Shown: positions 35,243 through 48,668, counted from the stretch's first letter. The stretch is 64,000 nucleotides of DNA from Halomonas alkalisoli (GCF_021412585.1 NZ_JAKCMI010000041.1:186001-250000), one strand, 5' to 3'. Translations and numbers: made by a program. The notes: generated by a model not told the origin, from the letters alone.

Positions 35243-36568
35243 TCACCATCCTACCACCGCCGGCAACCACAGAACCACACCGGGGAAGACGATGATCAGC
35301 GCCAGGGCAAGGATCTGGATCAGCACGAAGGGAATGGCACCCTTGTAGATATCACCCGTGGTGATCCCCGGCGGCGCCACGCCCTTCATGAACAGCAACG
35401 ACCAGCCGAAGGGCGGCGTGAGGAACGACGTCTGGAGGTTCATGGCGATCAGGATGGCCACCCAGACCATGGACATGTCGCCTTGGCTTGCCAGGAAGGG
35501 CAAGAACAGTGGCACGGCAATGTAGGAGATCTGGATCCACTCGAGGAAGAACCCCAGGAAGAAGATCAGCAGCAGCATGAAGATCAGCGTGCCGTACATG
35601 CCGCCCGGCACCCACTCGAACATCGCCTCGATCAGGAACTCGCCGTCCAGGCCCCTGAAGGCCAGGGCGAAGACCTGCGAGGCGATCAGCACAAAGAAGA
35701 TCATGCAGCTGATGCGCAGGGAGGTCTTCACGGTATCGGAGAGTACCGGGAGCGACATGCGACCGGAGACGATCGTCAACAGCAAGGCGCCCACGGCCCC
35801 CACCGATGCCGCCTCCGTGGGAGCGGCCACCCCGCCGATGATCGAGCCGAGTACGGCGAAGATCAGCAGCAGCGGCGGCACCACGACCTTGGCGAAGTCC
35901 TTGCACAGCTCCCGCTTGCTGACGGCGGCACGCTCCTGCTCATCGATGGCGGGCACATCGGCGGAAAAGAAGAAGGCCAGTACCAGCAGGTAAGCCAGGT
36001 ACATGCCGGCCAGCAGCAGGCCGGGCACCAGTGCCGCGGCGAACAGGCTGCCGACGGAGAGATTCATGATATCGGCGAGCACCAGCAACACCAGGCTGGG
36101 CGGGATGATCTGCCCCAGGGTGCCTGCGGCACAGATGGTGCCGCAGGCCACCGTCTTCTTGTAGCCGCGCCGCACCAGGGTAGGCAGCGCCATCAGGGTC
36201 AGGGTGACGATGGCCGCGCCGACGATGCCCGTCGCCGCCCCCAGCAGCACGCCCACGATGATCACCGCCAGGGCCATGCCCCCCGGCAGGCCGCCACACA
36301 GGTGGCCGATCACGTCGAGCATGCGCTCGGCGATCTTCGAGCGCTCCAGCATCACGCCCATGAAGACGAACAGCGGTATGGCCAGCAGGGTGTAGTTGGA
36401 GACGACACCGTAGATCCGCGAAGGCAGCAGCTCGAACAGCCAGCCATCGAAGCCGATGAAGCCGAAGACGAAGCCGACGAAGGCCACCACGAATCCAACC
36501 GGAATGCCGGTCATCACCAGGACGAAGAAGGCCACGATCATGGCCAGCGCATAATATTCCAAGGCCAT
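35243..36568 (-). CDS. dctM: TRAP transporter large permease subunit (DctM type)
   Basis: 441 residues, about twelve membrane helices. Landmarks of the DctM family are IPVGFVVAFVGF near the start, IPLFVFMGVMLERS, GATTGIVGAAIVTLTLMALP-like segment and a C-terminal FLTPPFGWSLLFMKGV. It forms the sodium-driven permease with DctQ. It starts 3 bp after dctQ. The subtype with FFLEWIQISYIAVPLF is common in transporters for C4-dicarboxylates, lactate or other organic acids; the substrate cannot be told. Confidence 0.92.
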   Translation of the reverse strand: MALEYYALAMIVAFFVLVMTGIPVGFVVAFVGFVFGFIGFDGWLFELLPSRIYGVVSNYTLLAIPLFVFMGVMLERSKIAERMLDVIGHLCGGLPGGMALAVIIVGVLLGAATGIVGAAIVTLTLMALPTLVRRGYKKTVACGTICAAGTLGQIIPPSLVLLVLADIMNLSVGSLFAAALVPGLLLAGMYLAYLLVLAFFFSADVPAIDEQERAAVSKRELCKDFAKVVVPPLLLIFAVLGSIIGGVAAPTEAASVGAVGALLLTIVSGRMSLPVLSDTVKTSLRISCMIFFVLIASQVFALAFRGLDGEFLIEAMFEWVPGGMYGTLIFMLLLIFFLGFFLEWIQISYIAVPLFLPFLASQGDMSMVWVAILIAMNLQTSFLTPPFGWSLLFMKGVAPPGITTGDIYKGAIPFVLIQILALALIIVFPGVVLWLPAVVGW

Positions 36569-36571
36569 GAC

Positions 36572-37096
36572 TCAGGCACTCCCGGCGTAGTGTTGAACGA
36601 GGCGCCTGCCGTTCTCCAGCGCCTGGCGAACCGACTCGGTCGCCACGAAGACGAAGCCGACCACCACCAACGACTTGGGAATCCAGCGCCAGGGCAGGCC
36701 AGAGGAATTCGGCGAGCGCTCACCGCGGATGAGGGAGGTCTCGGCAAAAGGAAAGCTGTAATGGATGATGAGCAGCGCACAGGGCAGCGCCACCAGCAGT
36801 GCGGTGATGAGGTTCAGCCACAGCATGCCAACGGGGCTGAAGCGGCTCGACAGGATATCCACCCGCACGTGATCGTCGAACTTCATGGCATAGGCAATGC
36901 CCATCATCGCCATGACCGACAGCAGGTACCACTCCAGCTCCTGGGCCCACACCGCTCCCAGGCCGAAAGCATAGCGACTCAGCATGTTGCCGAAGATCAG
37001 CGCGACCATGACAAGCATGGCCGTACAGCCAATGAAGCCGGCAAGGCCGGTTAGACGCTCGAGCAAACGCTCGAGCGAGGTACAGAAACGCAGCAT
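36572..37096 (-). CDS. dctQ: TRAP transporter small permease subunit (DctQ type)
   Basis: 174 residues with four transmembrane helices and the family pattern NMLSRYAFGLGAVWAQELEWYLLS (NMLSRYAFG and WAQELEWYLL) followed by HVRVDILSSRFSP. The start at 37096 has GGGGGAGTTGAG upstream. It partners dctM. The 127-bp gap to dctP contains CCCGGC/GCCGGG arms (37178-37217) that could be a partial transcription stop or processing hairpin lowering permease relative to binding protein. Confidence 0.9.
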   Translation of the reverse strand: MLRFCTSLERLLERLTGLAGFIGCTAMLVMVALIFGNMLSRYAFGLGAVWAQELEWYLLSVMAMMGIAYAMKFDDHVRVDILSSRFSPVGMLWLNLITALLVALPCALLIIHYSFPFAETSLIRGERSPNSSGLPWRWIPKSLVVVGFVFVATESVRQALENGRRLVQHYAGSA

Positions 37097-37223
37097 CTCA
37101 ACTCCCCCTCTGGGCAGGTACCCAGCGGACGTCAAAGGTGGGGTAGGCGCGACCCGGAAGGGCCTGGAAGGAAAGCGCCCGGCTTCGCTGACGACTAGAC
37201 CGCAGCCGAGCGCCGGGGCAACG

Positions 37224-38333
37224 TCAGATCATGCCCTGACCGTAGCGGCTGATGGTGTTGGCAAACACAGCCTCGCTGTTGGCATGCCAGCCATCGTGCT
37301 TCTTCTTGAACGCCCAGAAGCTGTCGTTGATCCGCTTCACCAACGGGTCCTTGTCGGCCTCTGTCGCGAGAATATCGCGCGTGGCCTCGAACAGTGCCCG
37401 AATGACGTCGTCGGGGAGGGTCTCGAACGCCACGCCATGGTTGTTGACCAGATCATCCAGGGCGTCGCCGTTCTGGGCTTCGATCCAGGTATGGGAGGTG
37501 ATATTGCAGGCTGCGGCCGCGTTGTGAAGCACCGCCTGCAGGTCGCTGGGCAAGGAGTCGTAGGCGTCCTTGTTGACGATGACCTCGGTGGTGGTGGAGG
37601 GCTCGTGCCAGCCCGAGGAGTAGTAGTGCTTGGCCGCATTGTGCAGGCCCAGGGCACGGTCGAGGTAGGGCCCCACCCACTCCGCCGCATCGATGGCGCC
37701 GCGCTCCAGGGCCGAGAATATCTCTCCTCCGGGCAGCAGGCGGGCATTGGCGCCGATGGCGTTGTAGACGTCGCCGGCCAGCCCCGGCATGCGGATGTTC
37801 AGGCCGCGGAAATCCGCGACGCTGGTGACGGGTTCACGGAACCAGCCCACCGGCTGCGCGCCGGTACAGCCCACCGCCAGCGGGATCAGGTTGTAGGGTT
37901 CGTAGGTTTCCTTCCACAGTTCGTAGCCGCCGCCATGCGCCAGCCAGGCATTGAAGCCCTGGAAGGTCATGCCGAACGGCACGGTGGTGAAATACTGGGC
38001 GGCAAACGACTCCCCGGCCCAGTAGTAGGAGCAGGCATGGTTCAGCTGGACCTGCTGGCCCCGCGAAACGGCATCGAAGCCGTCGAATGCCGGAATCAGT
38101 TCGCCGGCACCATAGACGCGAATCTTGATGCGCCCGCCCGACATCTCTTCGACACGCTTGGCGAAATCCGTCGCGGAGCCGGGGCCGGATTGGAAGAACG
38201 GAAAGCCGGAGGGCCAACTGGTTGTCATGCGCCAGTTGAAAGTTTCCTGGGCCTTGACGATGCTCGGTGCCATTACGGTACCCACCGCGGCAGCACCACC
38301 ATACTTGAGGAAATTACGCCTGTTGACGCTCAT
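37224..38333 (-). CDS. dctP: TRAP transporter periplasmic substrate-binding protein (DctP type)
   Basis: 369 residues. The N-terminus MSVNRRNFLKYGGAAAVG has a twin-arginine pattern (RRNFLK) before a hydrophobic segment and the KAQE cleavage region, so Tat export is possible. The mature part has TRAP signatures (RIKIRVYGAGELIPAFDGFD; FRGLNIRMPGL; AAEWVGPYLD). The GFDAV and FREPV residues resemble binding proteins for 2-oxo or alpha-keto acids, but ligand is inference. It is the first gene of the transporter operon. Confidence 0.92.
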   Translation of the reverse strand: MSVNRRNFLKYGGAAAVGTVMAPSIVKAQETFNWRMTTSWPSGFPFFQSGPGSATDFAKRVEEMSGGRIKIRVYGAGELIPAFDGFDAVSRGQQVQLNHACSYYWAGESFAAQYFTTVPFGMTFQGFNAWLAHGGGYELWKETYEPYNLIPLAVGCTGAQPVGWFREPVTSVADFRGLNIRMPGLAGDVYNAIGANARLLPGGEIFSALERGAIDAAEWVGPYLDRALGLHNAAKHYYSSGWHEPSTTTEVIVNKDAYDSLPSDLQAVLHNAAAACNITSHTWIEAQNGDALDDLVNNHGVAFETLPDDVIRALFEATRDILATEADKDPLVKRINDSFWAFKKKHDGWHANSEAVFANTISRYGQGMI

Positions 38334-38867
38334 GAAAGTGCCTTCTCCCGGCGTGCTTGATAGCATCAAGCGCACTACCAAGCAGCGCTCTTGTTTATTT
38401 TAATGATTGAATCGTGAACTGGTCAGAAAGCTGACCTTGGGGAGAATAAACTGGTGAGGGAGAAAATAAATCCGAGAGACTGCGCAATTCACCCTAGTGA
38501 TATTTCTTAGTCGTTATTACGGACAGGGCATCCGTAGAACTACGTAAAACCACCTAGGGCATCAGCCAGAAGTATATACCTGGAAATATATTTCACTAAA
38601 CCCATTAAAAAAGCAATACCAATGAGGCCAAGCGGGCAGCCAGGCCAGAAGCGACTCGGCGGCGGGCCATTCGGCAAGGTCGTGGACCCTTATGGCGAAG
38701 CGATAAAGAAGGGTTTCTCGCGAAGCGTGAAAACTTAGTCGCTGACATCGAGTCAAAGCCTTTGTCGGCCAGCGAGAAAACTGCCATCCTCCATTGGGTA
38801 GGCACACCTCTCGTAGGGACAGCGAAGTCCCGAGGGTCGCCCCATTCACCCGCAGGAGGACATGCAC
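38334..38867. other. 534-bp intergenic region upstream of the TRAP operon
   Basis: Relatively AT-rich near dctP, with candidate regulator sites: the dyad ACGGA/TCCGT (38520-38535 area), TAGAACTACGTA and CACCTAGGGC just downstream. The distal part (38600-38850) is GC-richer, shows frames on both strands without a good start or family similarity, and contains a GGGAC-AGCGAA-GTCCC hairpin before the small gene at 38868. No gene is supported here. Confidence 0.55.
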
Positions 38868-39020
38868 ATGGGTATCATCACAATGCTGACCTTGAGCGTG
38901 GCCGCAGTGGCGCTATTGACCTACGCCATGAGCGAGAAGCAGAGGCACCCCATTCGCAAGGAAGTGCGTATCGAGAAGGATGAGCGCGACCCGTATCGGG
39001 ATCGCACGCGGCGCGGCTGA
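38868..39020 (+). CDS. Small predicted single-span membrane protein (50 aa)
   Basis: A 50-residue frame starting ATG with AGGAGG 8 nt upstream, one of the best ribosome sites in the window. Residues 2-20 (GIITMLTLSVAAVALLTYA) form one hydrophobic helix; the rest is very charged (RKEVRIEKDERDPYRDRTRR). It ends 23 bp before a strong rho-independent terminator. I do not recognise a family. An in-frame ATG two codons earlier overlaps the ribosome site. Strong translation and termination signals make it a real gene. Confidence 0.7.
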   Translation: MGIITMLTLSVAAVALLTYAMSEKQRHPIRKEVRIEKDERDPYRDRTRRG

Positions 39021-39023
39021 TCG

Positions 39024-43361
<4,338 letters not shown>

Positions 43362-43420
43362 GGGCGCTCCGGGATATCGCTTTCCTACAACGTAATCGAG
43401 GGATGGGCGAAACGCGATAT

Positions 43421-44317
43421 TCAGGCGCTGTCGTTCGCCTGTGCAAAAGCCCCCCGCAACCACTCGGCCACCCGCTCAAGGGCAGCATGGCCGGCGAAGC
43501 GGCGGTGTCGGATCAAGTGGTAACGCAGCCCTGGCAGCCTCGGACCGAAAGGCACCAGCAGAATGCCGCGCTCGAGTTCCGCCTTCACCAGGGTCAGGCT
43601 CAGCAGCGCCACGCCCTGGCCGGCGATGGCGGCCTGGATCGCATGGCTCTCCTCGGAGAAGGTCAGGCTCGCGCCCAGATCGGCAGTGGTGCCTCCCGCC
43701 GCTTGGCACCAGTGCTGCCACGCGGGCAACCCCAGCGCCGGGCTGTACCAGTCGAAGTCGATATGCCGGACCCTCTGCAGATCCTCATACCCGCTAAGCC
43801 CCAGCTGCGGGCTTGCCACCAGGGCGAAGGTGTCATTGGCCAGCACCTCGGCCTCATGCTCCGGGTAGGGCCCCATGCCGTAGCGAATCGCCAGCGAGGC
43901 ACCGCGTGACAGGTCCAGAGGCGCTTCGCTGGCGTGAATGCGCAAGTCGATATCGGGGTGCCTAGCATGGAAATCGGCCAGTCGCGGCAACAGCCACTGG
44001 CTGGCGAAGGCCGAGGTGCAGGAGAGCGTGACATTCCCACCGTCGCCCTGCTCGCGCAGCGTTTCCAGCGCTTCGCCGAAGGCATCGAAACCGCGGCGCA
44101 ACACCGGGAACAGATGCTCCGCGGCTGCCGTCGGTACCACCTGGCGTATACGCCGCTCGAATAGCGCCACGCCCAGCAGCGCCTCCAGCTCGCGCACCTG
44201 ATGGCTGATGGCCGCCGGTGTCACGGCCAGTTCCTCGGCGGCCTGCTTGAAGCTACGGTGGCGCGCCGCCGCCTCGAAGGCGCGCAATTGCGATAGTGGC
44301 AGCGTGCGTCGATTCAC
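43421..44317 (-). CDS. LysR-family regulator (GcvA-like), divergent from azoreductase
   Basis: 298 residues. N-terminal HTH: LSQLRAFEAAARHRSFKQAAEELAVTPAAISHQVR (AAEELAVTPAAISHQVR seen). The effector domain resembles GcvA/AmpR-type proteins (LPRLADFHARHPDIDLRIHAS; LAIRYGMGPYP). It is divergent from an azoreductase gene over 161 bp and probably controls it. A paralogous pair with the same arrangement is at 62-63.7 kb. The lhr gene follows 59 bp downstream on the same strand. Confidence 0.9.
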   Translation of the reverse strand: MNRRTLPLSQLRAFEAAARHRSFKQAAEELAVTPAAISHQVRELEALLGVALFERRIRQVVPTAAAEHLFPVLRRGFDAFGEALETLREQGDGGNVTLSCTSAFASQWLLPRLADFHARHPDIDLRIHASEAPLDLSRGASLAIRYGMGPYPEHEAEVLANDTFALVASPQLGLSGYEDLQRVRHIDFDWYSPALGLPAWQHWCQAAGGTTADLGASLTFSEESHAIQAAIAGQGVALLSLTLVKAELERGILLVPFGPRLPGLRYHLIRHRRFAGHAALERVAEWLRGAFAQANDSA

Positions 44318-44378
44318 TGACGTCTCCTGGTTGAGAACCCAGCCATGGCCAAGCCCATCATAGACAAGTTCAGCTATT

Positions 44379-44405
44379 CCATTTCACAAGAAATGGTCGT
44401 TTGTC
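44379..44405. promoter_or_regulatory. Inverted repeat and shared motif in LysR|azoreductase spacer
   Basis: CCATTTC-ACAA-GAAATGG (44379-44396, perfect 7-bp arms) is followed directly by TCGTTTGTC (44397-44405). The second LysR|azoreductase spacer carries the same TCGTTTGTC at 62918-62926 preceded by AAGAATCG. Candidate LysR binding element. Confidence 0.5.
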
Positions 44406-44478
44406 AGCCATGCTCCATGGATAGATGCTGTCTCCCACGCACCAACCAAAGATGAATTCTACTTGCCAGGAGACGCTC

Positions 44479-45183
44479 ATGACCACGCTACTTCACATCG
44501 ATGCCAGTGCCCGCTCCGGCCGTTCCGGAACCGATCCGCACGGCTCCCATTCCCGTCGTCTAAGCGCTCGTTTCGTCGAGCAATGGCAAAAGGCACGCCC
44601 TGGCGATCGCATCGTCTATCGTGACGTGGGCCAACACCCACCCCACCCCGTCACCGGCGAATGGATCCATGCGGCCTTCACCAAGCCGGAGGTACGCGAA
44701 CCCTGGATGCGCAACGTCCTGGCTGAGAGCGACGCGCTGGTCGATGAACTGCTGGAGGCCGATGTGATCGTCGCTGGCGTGCCGATGTACAACTTCGGCG
44801 TCCCGGCCGGCTTCAAGGCCTATATCGACAACATCGTGCGGGTCGGGCGCACCTTCGGCTTCGACCGCTCGCGCCAGGGGCTGCCCTACTGGCCGATGCT
44901 GACCGATATGCACAAGCGCTTGGTCATTCTCGGGGCCCGCGGCGATTACGGTTACGAGGCGGGAGAACGCATCGCGCACGCCAACCATGTCGAGCCGCAC
45001 ATCCGCACCGTGTTCGGCTACCTGGGCATCGAGAACGTGCACGGTATCGCCGTGGAGTACGACGAGTTCGGCGACGAACGTCTGAAGGCCTCGCTGGCCC
45101 AGGCCGAGCGGCGCATCGAGGCGCTGGTGGAAGAGTTGGCGACGAGCCTGGGTACGACAACCCGCCTTCCCGATCCTGCTTGA
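44479..45183 (+). CDS. azoR: FMN-dependent NADH:quinone/azo reductase (AzoR family), copy 1
   Basis: 234 residues of the flavodoxin-fold AzoR family, which reduce quinones and azo compounds with NADH. Landmarks: LLHIDASARSGRSGT (FMN phosphate loop), ADVIVAGVPMYNFGVPAG, KAYIDNIVRVGRTF and ARGDYGYE. The ATG at 44479 follows CAGGAG. It is divergent from and probably controlled by the adjacent LysR gene. The paralogue at 63 kb is the same type. Confidence 0.9.
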   Translation: MTTLLHIDASARSGRSGTDPHGSHSRRLSARFVEQWQKARPGDRIVYRDVGQHPPHPVTGEWIHAAFTKPEVREPWMRNVLAESDALVDELLEADVIVAGVPMYNFGVPAGFKAYIDNIVRVGRTFGFDRSRQGLPYWPMLTDMHKRLVILGARGDYGYEAGERIAHANHVEPHIRTVFGYLGIENVHGIAVEYDEFGDERLKASLAQAERRIEALVEELATSLGTTTRLPDPA

Positions 45184-45289
45184 TAAACGCATGCACGGCC
45201 TGTCGACCCAGCCCCCCGGCAGCGCCTCGCGCGAGACGCTGCTGGCCATTGCCGACTGCGCCATGACGGGCTGGGAAGCCCTGACTCGC

Positions 45290-46891
45290 TCAACAGGAAC
45301 CGGGCCTAGAGAGCGAGCAGGGCTCACCTTTCTCGTCCGATCGCTCCTGAGCTTCTCCGCCAATGGCCCCGACATGGCGCAGGCTGACGATGGAGATCAC
45401 CGCCAGCGCCAGGATGGCGATGCCGCCCACGGTGGCGGTCACATTCAGCCCCGCGGTGAAGGCCTGCTGGGCTTCCAGCAATACGCCCGAAGGAAGGCTT
45501 TCGCCGGCCGCAACGGTGGCCCATAGGCTTTCCTCCACGATGCCCGCCACCTCGGCGGCTTCGCCATCGGCCATCGTAGCGCTGACCTGTGCGCGATAAA
45601 CGAAGGTGGCCAGGCTACCCAACAGCGCCACGCCTAGCGCCACGCCCAGCTCCTGCACCATCTCCGACATGGCCGAAGCCGAGCCGGCCTTTTCCGCAGG
45701 CGCGGCACCCACCACCAGGTCCGTCCCCAAGGCGGCGATAGTGCCCAGGCCGAGATAGACCAGCGAGAACCCGGCGATCGCCATGCCCACTCCGCTGGAA
45801 TTCACTTCGACGCTGGCCAGCAGCCAGTACCCCAGCGTCGAGAGCGTGAGCGCGGCGCCCACCACGTAACCGGGACGAATACGCCGGGCAATCAGCGGCG
45901 CCATGATGCCCGCCAGCACCATCATCAGCGCCGGCGGCCCCATCCATAGCCCCGCTGCCAATGGCGTGAGCCCTGCCACCAGCTGCAAGTACTGGGTCAC
46001 CAGCAGCATGACGCCGGAAACCCCAACCAGGCCAACCAGCAATACGATCAGGGCTGCGCTGAACGTGCGGCTGCCGAACAGCCGCATGTCGAGCAGTGGA
46101 TCAGCCAGGCGACGCTGCCGACGCACGAAGACAAGCGCCATCAGCGCCCCCAGCGCCAACGCCAGTACCGGAACGGGTTCAAGACCTAACTTGGCCAGCT
46201 CCTTCACGGCATAGACCGCCGGCAGCACGGCAGCCAGCGAGAGCGCTACGCTGGCGAGATCCAGCGGGCCACTGCGAGAAGCACGATACTCCGGCAGCAG
46301 AAACGGCGCCGCGATCAGCAGCACGGCCACCACCGGCACCGCCACCAGGAAGGCCGAGCCCCACCAGAAGCGCTCCAGCAACACGCCGCCCACCACCGGC
46401 CCCAGCGCCATGCCCAGGGCGAACATGGTGGCCCACACGCCGATGGCCAGGGCACGCTGACGCACATCGCCGAACATGTTGCTGATCAACGCCAGGGTCG
46501 ACGGCATCAGTGTCGCGCCGGCCACACCGAGTACTGCGCGGGCGGCGATCAGCATGGCGGCGCTGGTGGAATAGGCGGCAATCACCGAGGTAATGCCAAA
46601 GGCCACGGCGCCGATCATCAATAGCCGGCGGCGGCCGATGCGGTCGCCCAGGGTACCCATGGTGATCAGAAAGCCGGCGATCATGAAGCCGTAGGCATCC
46701 ATGATCCACAGCGCCTGGGTACTGCTCGGCTGCAGATCCGCCGCCAGGGCGGGCAACGCCAGGTAGAGGATGGTGACATCGAGGCCGAGCAATGCCGTGG
46801 GCAGTGCCAATACCGCCAGGCCGGCCCACGCCTTGATCCCCGCCTGCTGCCGGGTGAGCCGCGAGCCTGACGCTTCATTGAGGGAAACCAT
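45290..46891 (-). CDS. MFS drug-efflux transporter, DHA2 (14-TM, QacA/SmvA type)
   Basis: 533 residues, about fourteen membrane helices. Motif C-like GMALGPVVGGVLLERFWWG and motif A GTLGDRIGRRRLLMIG are clear, as is LDVTILYLALPALAADL with the charged aspartate of helix 1. These are SmvA/QacA features for cationic biocides. The start at 46891 has AGGAGG 6 nt upstream. The gene is divergent from an XRE-type regulator, the likely controller. Confidence 0.92.
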   Translation of the reverse strand: MVSLNEASGSRLTRQQAGIKAWAGLAVLALPTALLGLDVTILYLALPALAADLQPSSTQALWIMDAYGFMIAGFLITMGTLGDRIGRRRLLMIGAVAFGITSVIAAYSTSAAMLIAARAVLGVAGATLMPSTLALISNMFGDVRQRALAIGVWATMFALGMALGPVVGGVLLERFWWGSAFLVAVPVVAVLLIAAPFLLPEYRASRSGPLDLASVALSLAAVLPAVYAVKELAKLGLEPVPVLALALGALMALVFVRRQRRLADPLLDMRLFGSRTFSAALIVLLVGLVGVSGVMLLVTQYLQLVAGLTPLAAGLWMGPPALMMVLAGIMAPLIARRIRPGYVVGAALTLSTLGYWLLASVEVNSSGVGMAIAGFSLVYLGLGTIAALGTDLVVGAAPAEKAGSASAMSEMVQELGVALGVALLGSLATFVYRAQVSATMADGEAAEVAGIVEESLWATVAAGESLPSGVLLEAQQAFTAGLNVTATVGGIAILALAVISIVSLRHVGAIGGEAQERSDEKGEPCSLSRPGSC

Positions 46892-46939
46892 GCCATGCCT
46901 CCTGTTCCATAGGGTTGGCATGGTAGTCTTGGCTCATCT

Positions 46940-46973
46940 TGATAGGGTTACAATATAGCCAGTTATCCTATTA
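46940..46973. promoter_or_regulatory. Possible operator in MFS|XRE spacer
   Basis: An imperfect inverted repeat TGATAGGGTTA ... TATCCTATTA (core ATAGG/CCTAT) with about 13 bp between arms lies in the 108-bp spacer between the divergent MFS and regulator genes. The AT-rich sequence between the arms could include a -10. Assignment is tentative. Confidence 0.35.
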
Positions 46974-46999
46974 CCAGCAGCACTATCTGGGACAAAGCC

Positions 47000-47806
47000 A
47001 TGGCCGGACGCAGCCTCGACAGAACCCGCAGCGAACTCACCGACTTCCTGATCCTTCACCGCAACAAGCTGACGCCGGCCGACGTCGGCCTGCCCAGCAC
47101 CGGCCGCCGGCGCACCCCGGGGCTTCGCCGTGAGGAAGTGGCCACCCTCGCTGGCGTGGGGTTGACCTGGTACACCTGGTTCGAGCAGGGGCGCGACATC
47201 AACGTCTCGGAGAGCTTCCTGCTCAGCGTTTCCAAGGCGCTCAAGCTCGACGACGCCGAGTGCTGTCATCTGTTCCTGCTCGCCCACCGCCGACCGCCGC
47301 CGGTGGAGGCCTACCAATGGCAGGAAATACCGCCCCTGGTTCAGACGCTGATGGACGACATGCCAAGGCCCGCCTACGTGATGAACCTGCGCTGGGACGT
47401 CATCGCCTGGAACGCCGTGGCCGATGCCCTGCTCGGCTTCAGCGACAGGGAGCCCGGCGAACGCAACATGATGCGCCTGCTGTTTGCCGACCCGGCGCTG
47501 CGCAGGAAGCTCCCCGATTGGCGTCAGGACGCCCCCCGCCTGCTCGCCCAGTTCCGCTGCGACCTGGCAGCCGCGCCCGAGGACCCGGCCATGCAGGAGC
47601 TGACCGACACGCTCGCCAAGCTCTCGCCGGACTTTCGTCGCTGGTGGGAGCAACCCAACCTGGAGGCCTACCGCTACGGCATCGGCACGCTTCTCGACGC
47701 CGAATCGATTCCGAGGGAGTACGAACACGCCACACTGCTGGTGGACGAGCATCGGCATCTCAGGATGGTGGTGTACTTCCCCAATGCTCAAGGAGCATAT
47801 CGATAA
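47000..47806 (+). CDS. XRE-family regulator with MmyB-like ligand-binding domain
   Basis: 268 residues. An N-terminal XRE helix-turn-helix preceded by the family signature RRRTPGLRREEVATLAGVG; then the MmyB-like domain (about 110-265; VMNLRWDVIAWNAVADALLGF, NMMRLLF). These regulators are common beside transporters and reductases and may bind lipid or drug-like ligands. It is divergent from the MFS transporter. Its 3' end overlaps the convergent LysR gene by 47 bp. Confidence 0.92.
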   Translation: MAGRSLDRTRSELTDFLILHRNKLTPADVGLPSTGRRRTPGLRREEVATLAGVGLTWYTWFEQGRDINVSESFLLSVSKALKLDDAECCHLFLLAHRRPPPVEAYQWQEIPPLVQTLMDDMPRPAYVMNLRWDVIAWNAVADALLGFSDREPGERNMMRLLFADPALRRKLPDWRQDAPRLLAQFRCDLAAAPEDPAMQELTDTLAKLSPDFRRWWEQPNLEAYRYGIGTLLDAESIPREYEHATLLVDEHRHLRMVVYFPNAQGAYR

Positions 47807-48668
47807 ACAACTGGGCTGTGCTGGAGATACTGTGCGAACTGCTTCTGACCAGACCGATGGTTCGCTGAATGCGCGGTTCGGGAAGCTCACGTGAGCAGAG
47901 CGTGTCATGGTCCGGGCCGGGCATCGTCATCTTGGGCAAGATCGCCACGCCCAATCCGGATTCGACCAGGCCAAGTGAGGTGGAAAGGTGTTGAACTTCG
48001 TAGAAGCTGTTCAGCCGGATGCCTTCGGCAGAGAGGGCATTGTCCAGCAAGGTGCGATTGCCGCTATCGCGACTGACGGTGATCAGCCTGACCTGTTCGA
48101 GATCCGCCCATTCGATAATCTCCTTTGCCGCCAGGGGATGATCCGACCTCAGGGCCAGTACGAAGGGATCTCGTAATAGTGGTGTAAAGGAAACCTCCGG
48201 GCTTTGTGCGCTGAACATGTTGATGCCGAAGTCGGCCTCGCCATTGATGACCCGCTGCAGCCCCTCGTTGGCGCTGACGTCGAGGATGCGTATGCGGATA
48301 CCCGGCCAAGCCTCGCTGAAGCCGCGAATCACGCTTGGCAGGAAGTAAAAAGCGGCGGTGGGCAGGCAGGCGATCGTGACCGTGCCCTTCTGGTGCGTCG
48401 CCAGCTCTCGTATGTTCAGAATCGATGACTCGTATTCCTCGATCATGCGCCTGGCGCGTGGCAGGAAATCCGCCCCGATAGGCGTCAACTGCGTTCTTCG
48501 CGTGGTTCGTTCAAGCAACTCCACTTCCAAAAGCTCCTCGAGCTTCTGAATTCGTCGCGATAGAGCCGGCTGAGAAAGATGCAGACGTTGCGCTGCTTCA
48601 TGGAAAGAACTCAGCTCTGCGACCAGTATAAACGCTTGAAGATCAAGGAATTCGAGCCGATGTAGCAT
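47760..48668 (-). CDS. LysR-family regulator, divergent from GalD-like gene
   Basis: 302 residues. HTH LSSFHEAAQRLHLSQPALSRRIQ seen in AAQRLHLSQPALSRRIQKLEELL. Effector domain with VTIACLPTAAFYFLPSVIRGF. It is transcribed away from the tautomerase-like gene across a 144-bp AT-rich spacer with repeated GATAA words (48690-48730), and probably controls the tautomerase-TctC-TctAB cluster. The 3' end overlaps the XRE regulator gene by 47 bp. Confidence 0.9.
   Translation of the reverse strand: MLHRLEFLDLQAFILVAELSSFHEAAQRLHLSQPALSRRIQKLEELLEVELLERTTRRTQLTPIGADFLPRARRMIEEYESSILNIRELATHQKGTVTIACLPTAAFYFLPSVIRGFSEAWPGIRIRILDVSANEGLQRVINGEADFGINMFSAQSPEVSFTPLLRDPFVLALRSDHPLAAKEIIEWADLEQVRLITVSRDSGNRTLLDNALSAEGIRLNSFYEVQHLSTSLGLVESGLGVAILPKMTMPGPDHDTLCSRELPEPRIQRTIGLVRSSSHSISSTAQLFIDMLLEHWGSTPPS

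Noticed and set aside
35153..37054. 633-residue plus-strand open frame
   Set aside because: Antisense to dctM/dctQ; Gln/His/Asp-rich shadow of a membrane-protein gene.
38562..38867. 100-residue minus-strand frame in the intergenic region
   Set aside because: No ribosome site, poor composition, and competing frames in the same stretch.
45184..45289. Short stretch between azoreductase and MFS genes
   Set aside because: Read on both strands; no gene, hairpin or recognisable promoter could be supported.
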